In this document: positions 1 through 11,008 of the stretch, piece by piece
Layout: every line of letters begins with the position of its first letter
How positions within the stretch are numbered: the first letter of the stretch is position 1
Source: Adineta vaga
Taxonomy: Eukaryota; Rotifera
NCBI GenBank assembly: GCA_021613535.1
Contig: CP075495.1
Coordinates: 868,001-932,000 of the forward strand
DNA length: 64,000 nucleotides
Reading direction: 5' to 3'
Made by a program: the position numbers and the translations under genes
Notes under the pieces: model-generated
Told to the model about the DNA's origin: nothing
Database searches by the model: none
The model's input: the letters and a program-made list of their open reading frames with translations, nothing else

Positions 1-1285
1 ACTATGCTCCTGTTGGATCGGAAAATGGCTTAAATATTAGAAATTCGCAGAATGTGCAGAAAATACTTCAGTTTATATATAGAAACCACTTAGGTCATAT
101 CACTTGAACATCATTCAGAGTCAAGTTTAATGAAGCGCAATCATACAAACTCTCTTCGTGCATTGTTCTTTATATGAAATCCCTCAGTTAACATGTGTGA
201 ATTATAAGAAATAAATTTTAGTGTACTAGCACGTGCTGTGATGGTTCCTTAAACAGAACATCAAGTGATATGTACTGTGTGTACTTCAGCGTTAGTTTTG
301 TGCTAACAATGAACAGAAAAATCTAAACTAACAGTACCTTAGAATCTCGTATGACATTTTTACACTATTTGCTCGAATTTCGTACAAAAGATACGTTTTC
401 TAATGGCAATATTTTCAACAATAGTCCACTATAACTAGCAGATAAAATGATAAAAATTTCAGTTCAATCTGCTTTAGTTGATAGGAGTTATAGAATAAAC
501 AAAATATAAAATCTCGTGTGACATTTAGTGTGACAACTAGATTTTTAGATTTTACTTGATGTTTCTGTTTTAACACAAGTAAGTGAAATGTTTTCATTGT
601 TTTACTGGTTTTATTTCCCACTCATAACCTTCCATTTAAAGCGTGTCCGACAGATTTTGAATATCTTGTTACATCGCAAAGACGTTTTTAAATTTCGTGT
701 GACACTATATTGACTTTAGATAATACACATAGTATTTGGAAAAAAAACGTAACAAACTGTGATGAAAGAACGAACCAATTTAATATTAGCCATGTGCATA
801 CTGCCTACTATAAATGTCAACTAGTTTGAAAATTCAAATGATAGGAAATGGGTCAGTTATAGGTCATTTTCTGTCCATAGGTGGGAGCAGGAATCAGTTA
901 TTTTACCCTTGTATATGCAGTATCTCAGGATTGGCTAGCGATAAATTCCTGATTTTTTGTGTGGTAGTGAGCATCAACTAGAGTAACATATTCAGAAATT
1001 TTCATAAAGATTGATCAATAGGAACGCGAGTTATTCACGTTTTACTAATATGGCTACGAACGGTACAATAATTTTGCAATTCACCCATATATATCACAAT
1101 CCAGTGAAGACATGAAAAGTTTCCAACTTATTCATTGTAAGGCTGTCGTCGCAAAAGTTCTCGAATTCATTTTTTACTTTTCTTTGTAGTAAGATGAACG
1201 AAATTATGAGACGAAGGAAATACTCGAAGCTACACTACCGCCCTCGCGTAGAAATATTATTTATTGAATAAATTTTTTCTTATTA
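1..1285. other. Non-coding stretch at left edge
   Basis: I see no gene here. The longest open frame is a 68-codon minus-strand frame with biased, low-complexity composition. A short motif resembling TCGTGTGACATTT occurs near 345, 514 and 694, about 170-180 nt apart. It is too weak to call a satellite. Confidence 0.5.
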
Positions 1286-3295
1286 TTAGGATTTCATCTT
1301 TGTACGTTCGACGTTTCTTTTATAGGTTTGACGATCGGGATGTTCCGAAGATAATGATTGTTTTGCAATTTCCAAAGCATCTTGAAAAAATAAGGAAGCT
1401 TCGGAATAATTTTTCATATTTTCATGCATCAAACCAACGTTATTATAAATTGGTGCTAGATCAGGATGATTAGAAGGAAGTGATTGTTGATTAATTTTAA
1501 GTGTTTTTTTATAATATAAAAGTGCATTGCGATAATCGCCCATATTGTAATGCATATTACCAATGTTTCCGTAGGATTTACCCAACTCTGGATGATTCGA
1601 TGGAAATGATTTTTGAACAATCTCTCGAGCTTTTTCAAAATACGGAAGAGCTTTTTCATATTCACCTATTGCACCATAAACTGTACCGATGTTGTTATAG
1701 GATGTTGCCAAATGAACATGAGTACATGGAAGTGATTGTTCACGGATTGCAAGAGCTTTTTCATGAAATGAAAGTGATTTTGAATAATCACCCATGTTAA
1801 AATATACCAAACCAATATTGTTGTACGATGAAGCCAAATTAGAAGGATTAGAAGGAAGAATATTTTTATAAATAGCAAGTGATTTTTCATAGAATTCAAT
1901 TGCTTCTTGATATTTTGCTTGCCTATTTCTGATTGTACCAAGTTGGTGATAAAATGATGCTTTCTTACCTTCATTCTTTGTTTCAGCGAGTAGCATTTGA
2001 TAAATTTCTTCAGCCTTATCATTTTGACCCAATTTCTTTAGTATTAAGCCTAATCTTTCCCATGGTTGTTCACATAAAAAACTCTCACCTTTTATGCGTG
2101 TAGCAAGTATCGATAAATCATTATCGTTGTCACGAGTAAGTGTCAAAGTCACTTCGAAAATTGCGGTATTCTCCTTCATTACTTTAATATCATTAATACG
2201 AAATATACTATGCATTGAAAACAGTACTTCATTCTCAGTGGGCTGGATGCTGACGTCGCGAATTGAAGCAAATGGTATTGTTGATTGCTTTGGATCGATT
2301 TCCATTATGAAAAGAATTCCTACTAGATCGAATTTCTCTACAGCTAATGTAGCAAATGCAACTGAAACTTCTCGACTCTTACTAGTGGATAAGAAGTTAT
2401 TAAATGAAATCAATCCACCTTGCTCCAATTGTTTGAATTCTGCTTTTGATAAGCCTTGTCCACGATAAACTAAAAAACTTTCAGTAAAATGTTCTTTCTT
2501 GTGTAATTTGTCTATTTGTTGATGTAGATCATTAATAAAGAAGCCCATTCGTATGATTATATCACCATCAGTCATTCGTAATGCACGATTGAGCATGGGG
2601 TATAAAAAACTCTCATTGGTATACCACCATATTGGTGTCTTTTTGTGATATTTACGTTTCAATTCTTCAATATTCTTTAATTCTTTTCTATCATTAGCAT
2701 AAATATGGCGACAGTGATCCGCAAAGTCTTTTATATGTTGATTGTCGAATTTTATTGTTGATAGGATATCTTTTAAGATTTGCGTATACATAAAAGATGG
2801 ATCGAGTTGATCCAATTTTTTGCTTGTATTCCAGAAACTTATCGAGAGAGTATTTTGTTCGTACAATTGTGTTGTTTGTTGGAGAACTTCACAGATAGGA
2901 TCAATTTCTGTAAAAACACCGTTAATTTTGGGCCATTCTTTAACCCATTTTTCATGTCGCTTTTTATCACCACAGAAAATAAAAATTGAGTTCATCTGGC
3001 ATAGATCATGTACACGAGGTACAATTTGTTGACCAAGTGAACCTGAGACAACTATGCAAATTTTCTGATGTCGAATTGTTTCAATAAATTCAATGCATTG
3101 ATCACCATCGGTATATATTTTGAGATCATTGACAGTGCATTTAAGTTGAGTAATGGTATTTAGACAATCTTTATTATTTTCATCGATGTTTCTATCGATC
3201 CATATAACAAGGATATTCTGCTGATCGAGATTTTGACGTCCACGTACGTCTTTTGAAAATGTGCTTGTTAGTTGAGTTGTTTTATTGGTCGCCAT
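1286..3295 (-). CDS. NAD:arginine ADP-ribosyltransferase with TPR repeats
   Basis: Single open frame of 669 residues. Residues 26-140 form an N-terminal alpha/beta domain of unknown function with a receiver-like or TIR-like look. Residues 220-385 form an ART domain with the R-S-ExE triad: Arg278 in VYRGQ, FLSTS at 301-305 and E354-N-E356. Residues 410-660 hold about six kinesin-light-chain-type TPRs of roughly 42 residues, marked by YNNIG and EKAL blocks. ART enzymes of this class transfer ADP-ribose from NAD to arginine, and the TPRs probably select the protein partner. The triad is complete, so activity is likely. This three-part architecture is typical of bdelloid gene families. A degraded relative that lacks the ART domain lies at 16.0 kb. 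A TATA-like box sits about 50 nt upstream of the ATG. No signal peptide is visible, so a cytosolic location is inferred. Confidence 0.88.
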   Translation of the reverse strand: MATNKTTQLTSTFSKDVRGRQNLDQQNILVIWIDRNIDENNKDCLNTITQLKCTVNDLKIYTDGDQCIEFIETIRHQKICIVVSGSLGQQIVPRVHDLCQMNSIFIFCGDKKRHEKWVKEWPKINGVFTEIDPICEVLQQTTQLYEQNTLSISFWNTSKKLDQLDPSFMYTQILKDILSTIKFDNQHIKDFADHCRHIYANDRKELKNIEELKRKYHKKTPIWWYTNESFLYPMLNRALRMTDGDIIIRMGFFINDLHQQIDKLHKKEHFTESFLVYRGQGLSKAEFKQLEQGGLISFNNFLSTSKSREVSVAFATLAVEKFDLVGILFIMEIDPKQSTIPFASIRDVSIQPTENEVLFSMHSIFRINDIKVMKENTAIFEVTLTLTRDNDNDLSILATRIKGESFLCEQPWERLGLILKKLGQNDKAEEIYQMLLAETKNEGKKASFYHQLGTIRNRQAKYQEAIEFYEKSLAIYKNILPSNPSNLASSYNNIGLVYFNMGDYSKSLSFHEKALAIREQSLPCTHVHLATSYNNIGTVYGAIGEYEKALPYFEKAREIVQKSFPSNHPELGKSYGNIGNMHYNMGDYRNALLYYKKTLKINQQSLPSNHPDLAPIYNNVGLMHENMKNYSEASLFFQDALEIAKQSLSSEHPDRQTYKRNVERTKMKS

Positions 3296-4139
3296 TATTT
3301 TTTATCAAAAATCGAAGCTAATCGAATGATGAAAATCTGTGCATTTTATATTTTTCTACTTGTTGCTTTGAATAATGAAAGTATGACGAAAGAAAAATAT
3401 GGAATGAAGTCTTATTACAGTTGCAAAACAATGTGGAGGGCATAGTTTAAATGAAAAAAAAAGAAGCTCGAAGAATTTGTTTTTCGTTCTGTCTACGAAC
3501 ATGATTTTTTGGAGAAATTTTCAAGTTTGATAAAAAGGATTTTCAATTGCTGTCTGAATCTAACGATAATAATATATGTGGCGAAGAAAAAATCACGAAA
3601 AAAAAGGAAACAAATACAAGAGAATGTTTTACTGTTTTTTTAAAAGAACAACAATACGTACGTTTTAATTGCTGTATTTCTCTCTTTCTCCTTATAAGGA
3701 GAATCTAGAAAACATTGTAAACAGTGGAATAGGTATACTGTTCATTTATGAAATTGTTTAAAGCTGAATAGATACTTTTAATAAGAATATAGAGAGAATA
3801 TTGTTTGTACATTTGAAAGATGTCGCCGAGTTATACAAGTGATCGAAGAAACAATATTATCTGTTGTAAAAATGATGTCGAAGATAGTATCATAGCAGTT
3901 TTATTACCATATATATGCTTATGGAGAATCATATATAACAAAAATGATATTAATTTTGTTTCTATTCGTGTGCTATTCATAGCCAATCATAGGATGGTCT
4001 AACTGCAATCTATCACAAAAGCTCACCTGACAAAATAACTAACAAAGCGTTATCTGATATTCATTCTTTACTAAGAATTTATTGGAAAATCACGATTTTA
4101 CGCATATTTTTTCAAGTAAGTTTTCCATCTTCTATTTAG
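3296..4139. other. Intergenic region between divergent genes
   Basis: This stretch separates the minus-strand ART-TPR gene from the plus-strand amidohydrolase, so it should hold both promoters. The 60-codon frame at 3820-4002 has no recognisable features. Nothing else is evident. Confidence 0.5.
3344..3350 (-). promoter_or_regulatory. TATA-like box of the ART-TPR gene
   Basis: On the minus strand the sequence reads TATAAAA about 50 nt upstream of the start codon at 3295. Similar boxes at similar distances precede several other genes in the window. Position and sequence are seen; function is inferred. Confidence 0.35.
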
Positions 4140-5624
4140 ATGACTAATTCATCGACTGATCAAACTTCGCATTTATCTTCTCGTCTGGTTATAAGAAATG
4201 TATCTGTTCTTACTCTTGACGAGAACAATAATTACTATACAAATGCAACAGTCATCATTGAAAATGGACGATTTACTCATATTCTTCCCAATGGAAATAA
4301 TTTCGATTCAACAACCAATGATCAAACGATCGATGCTACAGGAAAATTACTGATGCCTGCGTTAGTCGATCTACATTTTCACACTGCCATTGCTAAGGTA
4401 TACTTTATCTTTATATGTCCGAGCAAGTGTTCATGATCTTTTTAGGGTTGGAATGATCATCTTCCACTTTGGGAATATCTTGATGAATGTTGGTATCCAT
4501 CGATTCGTGCTTTAGATAAAGAAGCTGCTTATTGGGCTGCTATGGCTTCTTATATGGAAGCAATTAAGAATGGAACAGGAACAGTTAATGATATGTATAG
4601 ACAATTGGATGGTCTTGCTGATGCAGCTGATGAAATTGGAATTCGAGCTGTTCTTTCCAATGATATTGCTCTTCGAGAATTTAATTTAGATACTCTCGAA
4701 GATAATGTAGCTGCCTTTCATAAACATAATGGAAGAGCTAATGGAAGAATTCAAGTATGGTTCGGTATTGAATGGCTTCCTCTTGCAGATCTTGAATTAT
4801 TGAAAAGAACAAGAGAATTAGCAAATGAATTAGGTTTGTTAAATTTCATTTTTACTACAAAATTCTTTCAATCATATTCATTTATTCATATAGATACAGG
4901 TATTCATATTCATTTAAACGAATCGACAAGTGAAATTGATTCTACAATGCAACGATTTAATAAACGTCCCACAGAAGTAGCTCATGAAGCAGGAATTCTT
5001 GGAACTGATTGCGTGGCTGCTCATTGTGTTCATCTTTCCGATACTGAAATCGATCTTCTCGCTAAATCAGGTACTCATGTATCACATAATCCAGCTTCAA
5101 ATGCAAAATTAGGCAATGGAATTGCTCGTTTGCCTGAAATGATTCAAGCTGGTATTAATGTAGGATTAGGTCATGATGCAGCTGAATGTTCTAATTTTAT
5201 TGATATGTTTACTGTAATGAAGTTTGCTTCATTAATACATCGTGCTGCACGACAAACAACTGAAATTGGAAAACCAAATGATATTCTTCGAATGGCAACA
5301 GTAAATGGACAAAAAGCGCTTGGACATAGTCAGGAATTAGGATCCATTGTTCAGGGTTTCAAAGCTGATTGTATTCTTATTGAATTGAAAAGAACGGAAT
5401 TTACTCCATTAATCGAAGATGATTTAACTCATCTTACTAGTCATCTTGTATTCTCGGCTAGTGGAAATTGTGTAGATACAACAATTATCGATGGTCGAAT
5501 AATAATGCAGAATAGAAAAATGCTAACTGTAAATGAAGAACAAGTGATTACTGAAGCAAATAATGCTTTTATTCGAGTGAAAGATAAAATGAAGATTCTT
5601 GTTCGAGAAAAAACTCAAAACTAA
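4140..5624 (+). CDS. Atrazine chlorohydrolase/cytosine deaminase-type amidohydrolase
   Basis: Three exons (4140-4397, 4446-4833, 4894-5624) give 458 residues, the usual length of the TrzA/AtzA/SsnA amidohydrolase family. Introns are 48 and 60 nt. The second is a multiple of three, so it reads through as coding if left in. Family metal ligands are visible: H79-x-H81 (DLHFH), GIHIH at 218-222, His259 in AAHC and Asp310. Residues around Asp310 read GHD rather than the common GTD. Members are cytosolic metal-dependent hydrolases that remove amino, chloro or amide groups from heterocyclic rings; the substrate here cannot be read. The family is mainly bacterial, so horizontal gain followed by intron gain is likely. 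It runs convergently into a decayed SET gene. Confidence 0.88.
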
Positions 5625-5629
5625 ATCTT

Positions 5630-6817
5630 TACATAAACATTTTTCTTTTATTTCTTTTCATTTGAAAAATGTAGTTCGTTTGTTCATTAATTCGTTTGAT
5701 AATTATATCAACATCTGGATCCAATCTTTTTGCTTCTTTACATGCCCATTTTGACACAATCATCTACGAACAGATCTACAGCACGTCTTAAATAATGTGG
5801 CAATATCGCTGCTTCAACTTGAATATCAAGTGTATAATTAAATCGTGCTTTTTCTTTTACTCTTAATCGATCACATTGATAACCCCATCATGCAATGCTT
5901 CGTACATATGCTTGCACATCCAATCATATGGATGTAGTCGATAAGGAACTCGTTGAGCATCTTCTAATAATTTTTCACCTTCATTTTACCATTGTTTAGT
6001 CAACTCAAATGTATTCGATTGACGCATGCTTTCACGGGTTTCCATCAATTTTTTATAACGATTCTCTATTGTGCTATTAGTTTCATTCCATACCAAAGGA
6101 TTTCCATCTAGATCAGCTGTGATATATTTCTCGTTTGAATTCGATACATCCTGAGCGCATCGCTCACATAGACAATGACTTGAAATATTTTTATTCAGAT
6201 TTTGTGAATCATTTACTGACCTTTTGTGATATTACGTAAAGTTTTAATGTATAGTTGAGTGTACTGTTGAACCTTAAGAAAAACGCGCGCATTGGGTAAA
6301 CAACTGTGATTGAATAATGATGTTTGTGGGTAGAGTTTTTTAAGAGATATTTTTTGTTTTATTTCTGGTATAGCGGAACCAAAAGCGTTGATAGCTGCTT
6401 TTTCATAAGCTAATTGCCATTGAGCATTAGAATATAGATCGAGATAAGGGGATGGTGGTAAGTTGGTATGTTGTCCCGATGGCATTATAGGGGATAATAG
6501 ATCCATTATATCAGGTCGATCGAGAAGTTATCTAATAAAAGCTTGCGTATGATGTGCATAACGAATTTCATTGCCCGTTTGAATAAAGTCTTGATCGAAG
6601 GTAGGATATGGTATAGAAACAAGAGCTGCATCATACATAATAATTGTGTTAGTTGGTATATCTGTTCGTGCACGATAACCATACTTCCTTTAACTTCGAT
6701 TTCAACCAAATCCAAATAAGTTTGCCAGTCGAATGTTTCAACTGACATATACGGCAATATTTCTATACCTGATAAATTAGATATATCATTCGTTGGTTGA
6801 TCTACTGCTTCAGCCAT
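5630..6817 (-). pseudogene. Decayed SET-domain (SMYD-like) protein gene
   Basis: Minus-strand pieces in different frames assemble into one SET-domain protein. The start at 6817 reads into 'MAEAVDQPTND', then a frameshift near 6690 moves into the frame continuing to 'YAHHTQAFIR'. A TAA follows near 6527. The next frame carries the SET signature FNHSCLPNARVF and ITKG (6213-6506), and downstream a post-SET-like HCLCERC cluster near 6170. Another in-frame stop lies near 5990 (ELTKQW*) and further frameshifts near 5885 and 5755. SET proteins methylate lysines on histones or other proteins. At least three frameshifts and two stops make a functional product unlikely. One interruption, just after ITKGQ, might be a short intron. 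Confidence 0.72.
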
Positions 6818-7182
6818 GTTGTTTTAGACTCTACCTGTACACAGAAAAAAAGTAATTAAAATCTGTTTTTGATAACAAAATATCAGAACTTCAATTGAAG
6901 GAATAGTGACGTACAAAAGCGATGTCTAATAATATTGTACTGAATCTTTCTTAAAACAATCATAAAAACGAGTAGGTTTAAGTGATACGAACAAAGTGTG
7001 CAAAATTCGTCATACGATAATAAATCTTTTTTGTTATCATCAAAATGTGTCATATTTGTTTTTTTTCTGATATCATACACACGTTGACTTTAGAAGGTAT
7101 GTATATAAAAGATGTATAAATCATCAACACGAAATGAAGAAAAGATTTTATATTAAATTAATATTTCAGATATTTTTCATTC
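6818..7182. promoter_or_regulatory. Divergent intergenic region with TATA-like box
   Basis: This 365-nt spacer lies between the SET pseudogene and the RING-CH gene. A TATATAAAA sequence at 7102-7110 faces the plus-strand gene about 75 nt before its ATG. The 65-codon minus-strand frame at 6883-7080 has no supporting features and was not called. Confidence 0.4.
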
Positions 7183-8094
7183 ATGGCACCTGTTACTCAA
7201 GTATCTATATTAACAGAAAATCCAGCGAAATCATGTCGAATTTGTCTTGATAGTGATAATCAAAATGATTTGATTAGTCCATGTTTATGTACTGGTGGTT
7301 CAGCATATGTTCATCGAAAATGTTTAGATAATTGGCGTGCATTGAATAAATATGGTCGAGCATTTAAATCTTGTGAAGTTTGTCAATTTGAATATATTAT
7401 TGAACCAATTGTTGATGATCCAGATGCAGATAAAAGACGATTACTTATCTTTCGTTTATTAGTTACACGTGATATTACATTAATTCTTATTGTTCTTCAA
7501 GCAATTCTTGTTGGATTAACTTTTCTCTTACAATTTCTTGATAAAAATTCTTATCGGATTAGAAATTATTTTCCCGATTCAATGAGTTCATTTGGTGTTT
7601 ATTATCTAAGCAGTTTAATCTTATTTTTAGCATTACTAGGTTTCTTTGGTTTAATTGGAGCTTGTTGTGGATTATTATCAGATGCTGAAGCTCGAACAGG
7701 TGGTTGTGGTTGTTATTATTGTTATTGTGCTCCAATAAGTTGCGATAGTTGTCATGGAAATAATAGTTGTAATGGAAATAGTGGTGGTGGTGGAGTTATA
7801 GGAATGATTATCATCATATTTGCAGTTATTGGTGTAGTTGTAGGAATTATTTTAAGCGTAGTTATCGTCAGAAAAATAGTTAAACGTCATACAAATAAAT
7901 TATGGTTAAGACAAGAAACGAAAAAATATGTTGTAAAAGATTTTCAAGGTAAAAGACATGAATTACGAAGTTTACCACCACGAACTCTTCAATCAACTCT
8001 ATCGTTAAATAATCAACTTTATGATCAACAAATATCAATGAAACCATCGGCACCACCTGCACCAATACCGACAGTTTCCAAATCTGTAGATTAA
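7183..8094 (+). CDS. RING-CH (MARCH-type) membrane E3 ubiquitin ligase
   Basis: Intronless frame of 303 residues. A C4HC3 RING-CH finger occupies residues 18-67, with ligands C18, C21, C34, C36, H44, C47, C64 and C67. Three hydrophobic segments follow at about 87-119, 139-165 and 204-229. Between the second and third lies a Cys/Gly-rich loop (174-203) with about nine cysteines. The tail is basic, then proline-rich. RING-CH proteins of this layout are membrane ubiquitin ligases that down-regulate other membrane proteins. The finger and membrane segments are seen; the substrate is unknown. It resembles small MARCH-like ligases in other eukaryotes but I cannot name an orthologue. Confidence 0.85.
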   Translation: MAPVTQVSILTENPAKSCRICLDSDNQNDLISPCLCTGGSAYVHRKCLDNWRALNKYGRAFKSCEVCQFEYIIEPIVDDPDADKRRLLIFRLLVTRDITLILIVLQAILVGLTFLLQFLDKNSYRIRNYFPDSMSSFGVYYLSSLILFLALLGFFGLIGACCGLLSDAEARTGGCGCYYCYCAPISCDSCHGNNSCNGNSGGGGVIGMIIIIFAVIGVVVGIILSVVIVRKIVKRHTNKLWLRQETKKYVVKDFQGKRHELRSLPPRTLQSTLSLNNQLYDQQISMKPSAPPAPIPTVSKSVD

Positions 8095-8313
8095 CATCAT
8101 CAAATCTATTTTTTTCTTATTCGATGAATTCGTCAATGATTAAATCAGGAACTAATCAAACATTGATTCTTTTTTAATTTCATATATCTTTCTGTTTCAA
8201 ATAATACTGATTAATTGAATATATATATATATATTGTATGTTGTAAAGGATCTTCTTGAATGCAGTAGAAATTTATTAAAGAAATATGTAGAAAAAAAGA
8301 AGAAGGAAAGAAT

Positions 8314-9413
8314 TCATCGGTGCTTTTGAGCTTTTGGACCCGATCGATGTTTGAATTTGTCGATTTGTGGTCGTTTTGGTAGAGTATTGAAACGTCCTGA
8401 ACGAGCTGATTTTGCTTCTTCATTTTTCTTATCTTCTTCGTAAGATACATCCAAAAACTTGCTCTAGGATTATGATTTTGCTGCCGTCCTCGTGTAAATG
8501 AAATCCAAGAACCTAAATGAATACGAGGTGAAAAATATGAAACATTACGAAGGTTCAACCAGGACATTTCTTGAAAACCTTCCCAATCAAATAATGGTGC
8601 AATTAAATATCTATCTGTAGTGCACTTGGATTCCACATCAGCATCATACTCTTCTTTCGTTATATAAATACTTTTACAACTAAACGCATTTTGAAAACCA
8701 TCTGGAAGACGTTCATGCGCATCACCATTCACATCTACAAAATGATCTTCTATTCGTATTTGACAAATCTCTTGAACAGTTGGCAATTGTCGTTGTTGTT
8801 CTTGGGAAAATGACGAACAACAATAGTTTTTTACTATTGTCAATGTATGATATCGAAATCGAATGTTAAACACCTTTTGATTGGAAAATATATTCATAAT
8901 GAGTGAAAAGATACCATTTCTTGTTTCTAAATCATCTAAATCATATTCATCTTTGGTTAGAGCAATCATCAACTGAACTGCCATGTCACGTGCACCAATA
9001 GTAGCTTCTTTATATTTCACATATTTCTCATTTTCATCGAAATCAACACGATTTATTCGAACTAGATTGTCGTGTTTGAAACGAGGAAGCGGAATTGGTT
9101 TGATACATAAATAATCATATAACTGAAGTACACCCAAAATGTTTGATTTTTCAGGTAATTGAGTGAATAGAAGAGATGGTTGTTGTTTGATGATGGAATG
9201 ATAGATAATCATAAACCATCTGTAACGAATAGAACTATCTAATGCATATTCACCTTTATGATTTTTCATAGAAATGAAATCATCTGAACGTTCGACGAGA
9301 GCAGTTAAGTAAGGAAAATGCTTTAGTTGTTCTTGATTAATCTGAATTGTTTTGTTGGTTGTACCAAATCGAAATGTATACATGGTAAAGTCTGTTTCAG
9401 CTGCTTGGGTCAT
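8314..9413 (-). CDS. BTB/POZ-like protein, probably frameshifted near its C-terminus
   Basis: The start is set at 9413 (MTQAAETDF), since the open frame before it is low complexity. The first 110 residues (FRFGTTNKTIQI, KHFPYLTALVE) look like a BTB/POZ-type fold; this is tentative. The frame is open to 8211, but the last 80 residues look random. One nucleotide away at an A5/T5 run (8453-8457) lies a different frame with a tail containing 'SARSGRFNTLPKRP' and ending at TGA 8314-8316. A decayed copy at about 10.0 kb preserves exactly that alternative frame with mostly synonymous changes. I infer a one-base deletion here or a sequence error. Function is unknown. Confidence 0.55.
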
Positions 9414-9983
9414 TATAATCGATAGAGTTGAGAGCATAAAATGATCGCTGTAGTTTTTTTTATCATGATAATATATATTGCAAAAGAGAATTAAAAATCT
9501 GTTCTTTCCCACATTTTGTGCATACTGAGTCATACAGGTGCCGGTTTTTTCCAAGATGGTTTAGTTTGCGCAATAGGAAAGCATTTGCATTGCATATTGT
9601 TTATAAACGAAAAACTCCGTCCAGGCTACGATGACATCTATCATAAATTGAATTTCGATTAAAATAGTTTCTATTCAACAGAATAAAATAGTCAAACATT
9701 TGAAACTGTAAAATTTTCAAATCATCTACAGAAAAGTCCAAGGACGGTTGCGTATGTATCAATAATGTTATGAATTGTCTGTAAGAGTGCTCACTAGATT
9801 AAGATTGACTACTATTTGAAAAGACTTTTCTCTTGAATCCATAGCCTTTTCAAAATACAGATGATACATAGAACATTCACCAATAAACAGTATTCCTATA
9901 TCACTCTGTAATCTCGCTTTAATAAAGAATTGTCTCCAGGATTATAATAAAACAATGTCTATTATTATGCAAAACGTCTCAAA
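9414..9983. other. Intergenic stretch
   Basis: Upstream of the BTB-like gene and downstream of its decayed copy. No coding signal seen. Confidence 0.4.
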
Positions 9984-10340
9984 GATGTTTTTGAGCATTT
10001 GGACCTGATCGATGTTTGAATTTGTCAACGTGTGGTCGTTTTGGTAGAGTATTAAAACGTCCTGAACGAGCTGATTTTGCTTCATGTAAGATAGATCCAA
10101 CACTATTTGTTCATCTTGCTCGAATACTTCAGATGTATTTCGAATGATGTTCGAACTAGTTTGTCATTTTTAACAGGAGGAAGCGGAAGTGGTTTGACAC
10201 ATAAATAATCATAAACCATCTGTAACGAATCGAACTATCTAATACATATTCACCTTTATGATTTTTCATAGAAATGAAATCATCTGCATGTGCAATTAAA
10301 GCAGCTAAATAAGGATGGTGCCTTTTCCTTAAGAGGACTA
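9984..10340 (-). pseudogene. Shredded partial copy of the BTB-like gene
   Basis: Three blocks match the neighbouring gene on the same strand: about 9990-10090 matches 8325-8420 (C-terminal tail), about 10155-10210 matches 9055-9117, and 10200-10290 matches 9205-9290. Hundreds of bases between the blocks are missing. One junction falls on the nine bases ATAATCATA, which occur at both deletion ends of the intact gene (near 9109 and 9205), suggesting microhomology-mediated deletion. It is non-functional but useful as evidence for the correct C-terminal frame of the parent gene. Confidence 0.75.
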
Positions 10341-11008
10341 AATCAAAATGTATATATATTATTATTATTATTCCTTGTCATTCGTGTTGGTAATATAAGA
10401 ATGATTTTAATTATATTTAGCAAGAAACTACAACTTTTCTTAGGTTTCTTCCGAATAAACAACGTAAGTGAGATCTATTGACGAGAATATTTGTTTTTTT
10501 TATCAAATTTGTTCATAATAAAACCTGTGTGCATGTGTTGTATTTTGATTGCAAAAGAAAAAGAAAAAAAAGAAAAGCACGATAGAAAATACATAAGAAA
10601 GACATACACACACACACACACACATGTATTTGTGTCTAAGGCATAGAAATAATTAAATAATAAAGATAAGAAGAAAGAGAGATTACATTCTGAAGTTGAA
10701 AAATGTATATAAATAATAATAATAAAGAATAATAATAATAATAATAATAAATTGATTTGTTTTAAATGAGAAGAAGATTAAATATTTGAATTGACGAGAC
10801 TTCTATACAAAACATCTTTCTTCTTCTTCATCATCTTACTGTTTTGTTAGTTTGTCTCAAATATTCGTAGCACCACGTGACTTAAAAAAGAAAGAGAGAG
10901 AGAGAAAGGCTCTATTGCACAACAACACGAGATAAAAAAAAAAGAGAAAAAGAAAAAGCAGCACGCAGATTAATACAAAATAAGAAAGAAAGAAATATTT
11001 TCTTTTGA
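10341..11008. repeat. Intergenic region with simple repeats
   Basis: Contains a (CA)n run near 10604-10625, ATT/AAT triplet runs near 10352-10370 and 10717-10750, and purine-rich GA tracts near 10895-10970. It lies just past the 3' end of the PPP1R12 gene and probably includes its 3' UTR. No gene seen. Confidence 0.6.

Noticed and set aside
1264-3032. Several plus-strand frames of 69-124 codons across the ART-TPR gene
   Set aside because: They lie opposite the strongly supported TPR/ART frame and have no domains; they are antisense shadows.
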